Shown here: in pieces, positions 57,645 through 64,000 of the stretch
Layout: each line of letters opens with the position of its first letter
Numbering within the stretch: the stretch's first letter is position 1
Origin: Chamaecrista fasciculata
Lineage: Eukaryota > Streptophyta > Magnoliopsida > Fabales > Fabaceae
NCBI GenBank assembly: GCA_003254925.1
Contig: QANZ01041554.1
Span: 60,945 to 124,944 of the forward strand
DNA: 64,000 bases
Direction of reading: 5' to 3'
Position numbers and translations under genes: made by a program
The notes under the pieces: model-generated
The model's input: only the letters and a program-made list of their open reading frames with translations
The model's database searches: none
What the model was told of the DNA's origin: nothing

Positions 57645-58190
57645 ATGGAGATGCAGAAAAGATCAAAGTTTCTGGAAATAGTCTCTCGACAAAGCAGAGA
57701 TAAAGCTGCATACATCTTGATTCTCTCCAGTGGGAGCCTCGTGCACCGGGCCGCCTACGATCTTTTCTGCATCTCCCTTGTCACCAAACTCCTTGGTCGT
57801 TTGTACTACTTTGACCCACACTCCAACAAGCCTGGCTCTCTACCCTCCAATGTTTCCTCTGCTATTAATGGTGTCGCATTCTGTGGCACCCTTCTTGATC
57901 AATTGTTCTTTGGCTGGCTTGGAGACAAAATGGGCAGAAAACGAGTCTATGCATGAGATGACTCTCATGCTCATGGTCTGCTTCTGATATCCCACTATAG
58001 TGAGTGCTTTTGGCTTCGTTTATGCTCAATCTGCATTTGGCGTCAGAAATACTCTTATCACTTTGGGTGTTGTTATTTGTTAACTTCTTGGGATTGGTTT
58101 TCACTTTCTTGGTGCCAGGATTAAAGGGAAAATCTCTAGAAGAGGTGTCTGGTGAAGCTGAGCGAGAGCCTTCTCTAATACTGTTAGCAC
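57645..58190 (+). pseudogene. PHT1-type phosphate transporter pseudogene, middle deleted
   Basis: The N-terminal part reads [20 protein letters not shown], then [20 protein letters not shown] and [15 protein letters not shown], clear hallmarks of plant PHT1 proton/phosphate symporters (major facilitator superfamily, about 540 aa). A frameshift follows (MTLMLMV in the next frame), then a jump to the family's C-terminus (SAFGFVYAQSAFGVRNTLI, and in a third frame NFLGLVFTFLVPGLKGKSLE). Roughly 350 residues between are absent, as is the usual FFTDAYD motif start (here HRAAYD). It cannot encode a transporter. No intron is needed. Confidence 0.88.
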
Positions 58191-59253
58191 TGTCTAGTTG
58201 GTCATTTGGGGACCATAATGTCATAAATAATTAAAATATATATATATATATGAAAAATAATATAAAATTTGCTCTGTTTTGTGCTGATTCTTTCTAAGCA
58301 TTTGTTTATCAAGAATCAAATTGATGGGACTGTAAACAGGCAAGGAAAAGGGTAGGAAATCCGGAATTAATCTATCTCTTTCCCAGTTTGCTTATCTTGT
58401 TACGGTTTTGTCTGCCAATCCTAAGAAACCTACATGTATGTGTGCGAATTTTTGTTTCTTCTCTTTTGTTGTTGTTCTTGGCATTGTAGTTGTTTTGTTG
58501 ATTCATGCACCTATGTGTGGTTAGCTTTGGAATAAGGTGAAGATGGCCCCCTTTTTTAATTAAATTGTATTCCTAATCCTATGATATTGATGGTAACTTT
58601 CGTAGACTGTTGCTACATATAAATCAATCGCCAAGGAAATCGCGTTAACGTTTATGCCATTCTTGCAGCCTTATAATACCCCCATAATGCCCTTTTACTC
58701 TTATGTCTTGTACTGTTTTGCTAACCACCCCACTAATTATATGGAGCTTAGTTTGGGCTTTGGGGTGTGTATATATATATATTAAAAGTTATAAAATGAA
58801 TATTAATATTAGGTATATTGTTTTTTAATATATATACTTGAGTGTTTTCATCAGTTTTTTATAAAATTAACATAGTATCAGAATTCATGTTTTTTATATG
58901 AAGCCAACTTGAGTGTTTTCATCAGTCAACAAAATTGTGAAATTATGAGAAAATGACTCAAATAATTTATATTTGGTTTGTCGTTAGTTTAAAAAAATAA
59001 TGTATTTTTAAAAATAAAATAAGATGTGGAGGTTATCCTTTGCTCATTAATTAAAAATAAGTGGAAGCCACAAGGTGAATGCTTCAGAAGTTTGAGTTAG
59101 AATTGGAGTCTGTACGTAAATGTCACCAAACTAAAATATACAGTTTATTTCATTTCCAAAACACAAATCCAAAATACCTTTCCTTTTATTGTTTCCTTGT
59201 CTTAGAAACAGAGAGTTTTGACAACATCGCTAATGAGTACTTTTGTTATGTAA
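58191..59253. other. Intergenic and 3' flank of the minus-strand gene
   Basis: AT-rich with TA runs at 58237-58252 and 58770-58780. Includes the likely 3' UTR of the gene ending at 59254. Nothing else recognised. Confidence 0.5.
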
Positions 59254-61283
59254 CTATGATTTCTGTCTTTGAAACCCCACTTTAAATCGGCCTCTATTGT
59301 TCTTCTTCAGCTTCACTCCCTTGTGACGTTTAAGTATCTGCCACCAATGCAACTTCTTCTTCCTATTGCCACGTGGCTTTCCTTTTTTGGAATGTCGGAT
59401 GTGTCTCAAAACCCCCTCCACAAGTCCATGAAACTGCCCAACCTGATTTCCACGTGGCACTCTTGCAACAACGCCACCTCCTCCTCCTACTCCTATTGTC
59501 TTCTCAACTTTCCCTCCTTTTTTTATCACCTTGTGCTTATTATAGTTTTTACCATGGAGGATCTTCTGCAAGCCATTCCACATAGAATGTCTATGATTCC
59601 CCTTAACAATATCTTCATCATCATGATGGTATTGGTGATGATGGTGATGGTGGTGGTGGTGGTGATGAAAAATAAGTCCCAACTTATTCTTCAGCTTCCT
59701 TAATCGTCCTATGGGTTTCTCAGGGTCTTTTTTATGGTAGGATCTGTCAAATTTGAGATTTCCCACTCTCTGTGAAGGGCCAGCATCATCATCATCATTA
59801 TGAGAATATGAATTACTCCTTTCATCTTCTGAGTTATCATCAAATGGCAAGTATTCCTCCGAATCATCATCACTACCACTAAAGTCATCGCTTTGCTGAG
59901 GTGTCCAGCTTGCTGAAGAGCCAGAGCTTGATATGAATTCTTCTGATTCATGATTTTCTGGTAACAATGTCATCTTCTTATGATGATTTTGGGGTGACTG
60001 CTTCTTCTCTCTCTTGTTAGCATCTGGCTGAGCTACAAGATTTCTATTTACAGTTTTTTCCTCAGTTATTTGACCTGCTAGCATTGATGGCTTTCTGGTA
60101 AAGTCATCTTGATTCAAAGGAACCCTGAAGCCACGGATACACTCGCTGGTCTGGTTCATCAAATGGTCATTTGACTGAAATTTATACGATTCAATGCCTT
60201 CATTTATTTGTACAACAGGACCATCTGAATCTTTTACTTTGTGCATTATTTGGTCACCTGTACTATTCCTTTTGGAAAATGCCAAATTTGAGCAAAGCTG
60301 CAAAGCCAAAATGCGGGATTCAATTCTTTTAATTGCATTAACCAAGTCATTATTGGAGACATCACCCTCATCCTCCTCCTCTTTAGGTTCAACCCAGCTA
60401 GAAGCACTTGGATTGTTTTGAATTTCACAAATTCTGTTCTGCAATGATGTTTCATTGATTTCTTTACCAACATTTCCCAGTCTTCTTTTATTTTTTCCTT
60501 TATCAGAGATGCTACTAGATTTAGGAAGCCTTGGATCTGCTTCGTTAGCTGGTAATTTCAATTGGGGCTGTTCATCAATCCGTAAAGTGATTTCACTGCA
60601 TGTTGTTGGATATTCAAGAGAACACTGGGAACTGTTGGATGCCATTGGTGGTTTCAATTGCAGACTGGACATGTGTTTCTCACGTTGTGAAGTGCAAGAT
60701 CTCTTGGAGATACCATTTATCTGTCAAATTAGCGAAAATGAATCTAAAATTACACAACGAAATTCATATTCTTATCATTATTGCTTCCTCATTACAGGGA
60801 GAAAAATGGAAGAAACAAATGAAAAGAAATCTCCACAATCTTTTCTTCAAATTAAAAAAGCAGATTGCAGCATAAAAAGATGAACGGCATGCACCTTTAA
60901 AATAGTCTCAAAAACCCTTTCAGCTGTTACATCCAGCATATTTTTCAGTAAGCCTCGAGCTCTCTCAATCAACTGTTCGAAGAAGAAGGAAAGATGTAAA
61001 GAGTTGCTTCTCATAGATATATATAAACAGTATCCAGGATCCAGCATGGCCAATGTAGAAGAATAGCAAAACAAATTTCAGAGTTTTTTTAAACTGTCAC
61101 ATAAATTTAGTTTGGTAGAACTCAAACAGAAATGCAAAAGATAGAAAGAGAAAAGAAACATCAAAATACAAGAATACTTACATCCTCTGATTGTACATTT
61201 CGTAGGCCAAGGCTATCATCTTCGAGGAGCCTATATAACAGTCTCAAAGCACGGAGATTTTTATGTGCCTCCTCAAGTTCCAT
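59254..61283 (-). CDS. Plant-specific low-complexity protein, possibly KOKOPELLI-like
   Basis: Three exons read downwards, GT-AG: 61283-61182, 60972-60895, 60720-59254; 548 aa. The N-terminus (MELEEAHKNLRALRLLYRLL, then ERARGLLKNMLDVTAERVFE) is helical and conserved-looking. The long third exon is hydrophilic and probably disordered, with an acidic stretch (SDDFSGSDDDSEEYLPFDD), a run of eleven histidines near residue 390, and a basic C-terminus (KKLHWWQILKRHKGVKLKK) preceded by GQFHGLVEGVLRHIRHSKKG. From memory this layout recalls the plant protein KOKOPELLI, linked to sperm function in Arabidopsis, but I am not certain. A partial copy lies at 38770-39595, which shows the locus was duplicated or captured. 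Confidence 0.8.
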
Positions 61284-63008
61284 CTCTCTTCATTAATGAC
61301 ACCTGCATATATATAACAATCTTTAGAATCAGGGATGACATAGAATTATGTTAGCTTTTGGTTAAGTTAACAATTCTTTAAATCATACAGACACCAACAC
61401 TAGGTAAAAAAAATCTCAAGTGACATATATTGATCCTTTGCCTAATTTTGCATAAATGCACATAGCATTCACCGCATCACAGCCGACAAATCTTCAGAAA
61501 GCACTTAAAAAAACATTGTCCTGAGCATTTCCATTTGAAATTGATCTTCAAATCTTCAAAGTACAAATTATTAAGATTACCAAAAGATCTCTATCAGTAG
61601 CCATTGTGGAGGATATACCCGTGTTATTTTTTAATATACTGCAAAGTTACATCAGTTATAACTTATAATACACTTCTCTCCTATTTGTTACCTTAACATA
61701 CCACCATTGACTAGATAGCCAAATAATTAGTAACAACGAACTAAATATACAATTGAGCCTCCACTATCAACATTATCAAATTGATACAGAGTTAACGATT
61801 AGCAGACTAAGCATATCCGATTTCTTTCTAGTGTAGCTAATTTTACAAGGATAGTAAGAACAAAATATCATACCTTTCCGCCAAATACAGTCAATGTTCT
61901 TTAAGTTCACAAGTTTGTGTAGAATGATTAGTGATGTAGTTGGATATAATCAAATACTGATGGAAAGCCTCCTCTGTAGTGAGCAGTGAACGTGAAGTAA
62001 TGAAAGCAGCTTACAACTCTGGAAGAAGAAGTAATGATATCTAGCTTTAATCTCAAGTTTAGAAATGACATGTCAAGAAGCTACAATGCAAGAAGAATTC
62101 AATGATAATCCTAAGAGAAGAATTGGAAACCTCATTGCCAAGGACAACAAAATATGGAATAAAGAAGTCAAGTAGATAAATAAATTAATTAAACTGCATG
62201 CCCTTTGGCCTTTGCCACAAATCAAAACATATTTACGTCCAAATATTCCTATAAAAAGTTCCATAACAACCATAACTAATTAGCTTTTTTTTTTTGGTTA
62301 CACAGGGAATCATGTTTCTTATGAAAAAATTAGCACACCAAACTGCGCAGACAACAGAATAGATAAAATGCAAAACAAAAGACTTCTATCTACCAAATTT
62401 AAGAGTATATCAAGGCCACCCTTCCGTCCAGATTCTGCATTTGTATCTGCAGAATCAAACGCATATGCTATATTAATGTAACCATGTTCTGAATAATATT
62501 TAGCAAGTTGTTAGGGTTATTACCCTCTCAACCACAAGAAATGAAAACACAATCCACAGTTCAAGTTATGTGGACTTTCCAATATAAAGTTGCATTTAGT
62601 TATTATAGTGTCTGTTCTATGATTAGATTGAAGAAAAGAACTGCAAGAAAAGACGGCAGAAGATTCAATCCCAAAACACGCATGATAAAAGAAAACAGTA
62701 AGGGAAAGGGGAAGCAGAAGAATCGAAGAGGAAATATGATTACGAATCCGAAAACCTAAAACAGAACAAAAAAATGAAGGAAAATTGATGAAGAGACAGA
62801 ACAGTACTAGTTGCGGCGATGACGTCAGACGGTGGCTCGCAGAAGACACAATTCGGAACTGACGGACGGAGGGTTTGATAACACAGATTTGATTATTTAA
62901 ATTGTAAAGGAAGGAGGGAAGAAAAGAAAGGAAGGTGTTTCTGTCCCTAAATAGTAAATTCGGATTTCAGTTTATGCTTGGACAAACGGCGAGACGCAAT
63001 TTTGACAT
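61284..63008 (-). promoter_or_regulatory. 5' UTR/promoter region of the 548-aa gene
   Basis: No coding frame is recognised. Probable untranslated exons and introns reach to about 62870, where a GC-richer patch (gatgacgtcagacggtggct, containing the palindrome TGACGTCA, a bZIP-type site) marks a likely promoter or first exon. The 61316-61590 part is the section also present in the pseudogene at 39292-39595. Confidence 0.4.
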
Positions 63009-63691
63009 GGCCAAAGTCTCAAATTGGTCTCTTATGTATGGGACAGGTTTCAAATTAGTCCCTTATCCAAATTGGTCCTATATATTTCCATGATGTTTTA
63101 AATTGGTCTAAAAAATACTTAATGTGATCATATCTCTCTTATTTCAAGCTAAAATATGACGAACTCAAAACCAAGCTTGGTTAGTCTAATGGTCAAGCTC
63201 ACTAGGTCGCTTAAGCAAGGTCGGGGGTTCGAATCTCACCTTATGTATGCAGCAACCAATTGACCAATGGTAAACTCTTAAATGGAGCACCGTCCTGCGA
63301 AGGATTAGTCATTGACCTGTCGGGCTGGGAGATACCTTGGACAATCGAAAAGAGTTTCTTTTAACGAGTACTTTGAGACCATTAACAAACGGAGTCAAAT
63401 TGAGTTCCAAAAGTGATTAACTTATTTCACAATCAAACAAGTGAAATTGGTCATATATCTCTTGCTTGAAGTCTGAATGCGACGAATTTGAAGTTGTGTT
63501 AACTCTTGAAGAGTTCTTTCTCTGATCAAGTAAAATCGCTAGCAAATGAGGTCAAATCACGTCTCAAGAGTATTTTTGGGACCAATTTGAAACATCATGG
63601 AAACACATAGGACCAGATTGAAACAAATGAAAGATAAGGGACCAATTTGAAACCTATCCCATACATAAGGGACCAATTTGAGACTTTGGCC
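63009..63691. mobile_element. Mutator-like foldback element carrying a SINE
   Basis: Begins GGCCAAAGTCTCAAATTGGT and ends with the complement, with inner pairing (TATGGGACAGGTTTCAAATT against the complement of AATTTGAAACCTATCCCATA). Flanked by TTTTGACAT (63000-63008) and TTTTGGCAT (63692-63700), a 9-bp duplication with one change. The SINE-like insertion is at about 63173-63366. Confidence 0.8.
63173..63366 (+). mobile_element. tRNA-derived SINE
   Basis: Box A-like TTAGTCTAATGG at 63181-63192 and box B GGGTTCGAATC at 63226-63236 give a tRNA-like head. It is followed by a body with gagataccttggacaatcga and a T-rich end (gagtttcttttaacgag). It interrupts the foldback element at 63009-63691. 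Confidence 0.65.
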
Positions 63692-63700
63692 TTTTGGCAT

Positions 63701-64000
63701 GGATGAAAATTGCGCTGGGGAAGAAGCAAACCAAGTGGAACGCAGCGTTTGATCCTTGCTTAGATGGGATGAAGGGGAGACGTGGCAGCAGGAACAGAGA
63801 TTAGATGAAATGGACGGTTCAAAATTCATACTACAAAGAACTACAACAAAAGAGGCGGGAATGCTCACTACAATATAATGGATCCAACCTCGGATGGATA
63901 CATCAACCAGAAAAACTATCCATTTCAATTTAATCCTTTTAATATTACTATTCTATCCAAATTAATTAATATAATAACATTTTTATATTTAAATTTTTAT
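63701..64000. other. Intergenic, window end
   Basis: No gene or repeat recognised; AT-rich at the very end. Confidence 0.5.

Overview
This is a stretch of nuclear chromosome from a flowering plant, most likely a eudicot. The evidence is AT-rich DNA, many short GT-AG introns, plant-specific genes and plant-type transposons (L1-like LINEs with a DUF4283/zinc-knuckle ORF1, Mutator-like foldback elements, PIF/Harbinger-like and hAT-like non-autonomous elements, tRNA-derived SINEs). I cannot name the species. Two single N bases (34548 and 55166) show that this is an assembled contig.

Five host genes can be modelled exon by exon. (1) 10809-16389 (+) encodes a predicted plastid protein of 724 aa with two START/COQ10-like domains. 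(2) 18319-18889 (+) encodes a 140-aa four-cysteine zinc-ribbon protein. (3) 19813-21579 (-) encodes TRAPPC2/sedlin, a vesicle-tethering subunit, and carries what looks like a U12-type AT-AC intron. (4) 44728-51587 (-) encodes actin-related protein ARP7, a nuclear chromatin-remodelling subunit, in 7 exons. (5) 59254-61283 (-) encodes a 548-aa plant-specific protein, possibly KOKOPELLI-like. Genes 3 and 4 share a duplicated upstream segment (about 22130-22925 and 51714-52290). I see no shared pathway; these look like ordinary separate loci.

Most of the rest is mobile DNA. 1-5084 is a LINE on the minus strand with an intact ORF1 and an ORF2 open to the window edge. 5993-9491 is a head-to-tail array of about 544-bp units whose junctions look like Helitron ends (CTAG joined to TC); each unit carries a palindrome of about 80 bp. 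23718-33123 is a second, essentially full-length LINE bounded by a 12-bp target-site duplication, lightly damaged, and split by a 2,044-bp solo LTR with its own 5-bp duplication. 33849-36310 is a nest of foldback, PIF-like and SINE-like elements. 37511-41129 is a cluster of gene fragments (a partial copy of gene 5, an AP2/ERF piece, a callose synthase piece) between inverted copies of one transposon end. 52.9-58.2 kb holds LINE remnants, a partly repeated hAT-like element broken at an N, a 72-bp-arm hairpin and a phosphate-transporter pseudogene.

All readings were made by eye from the sequence and from remembered family features; no database search was run.
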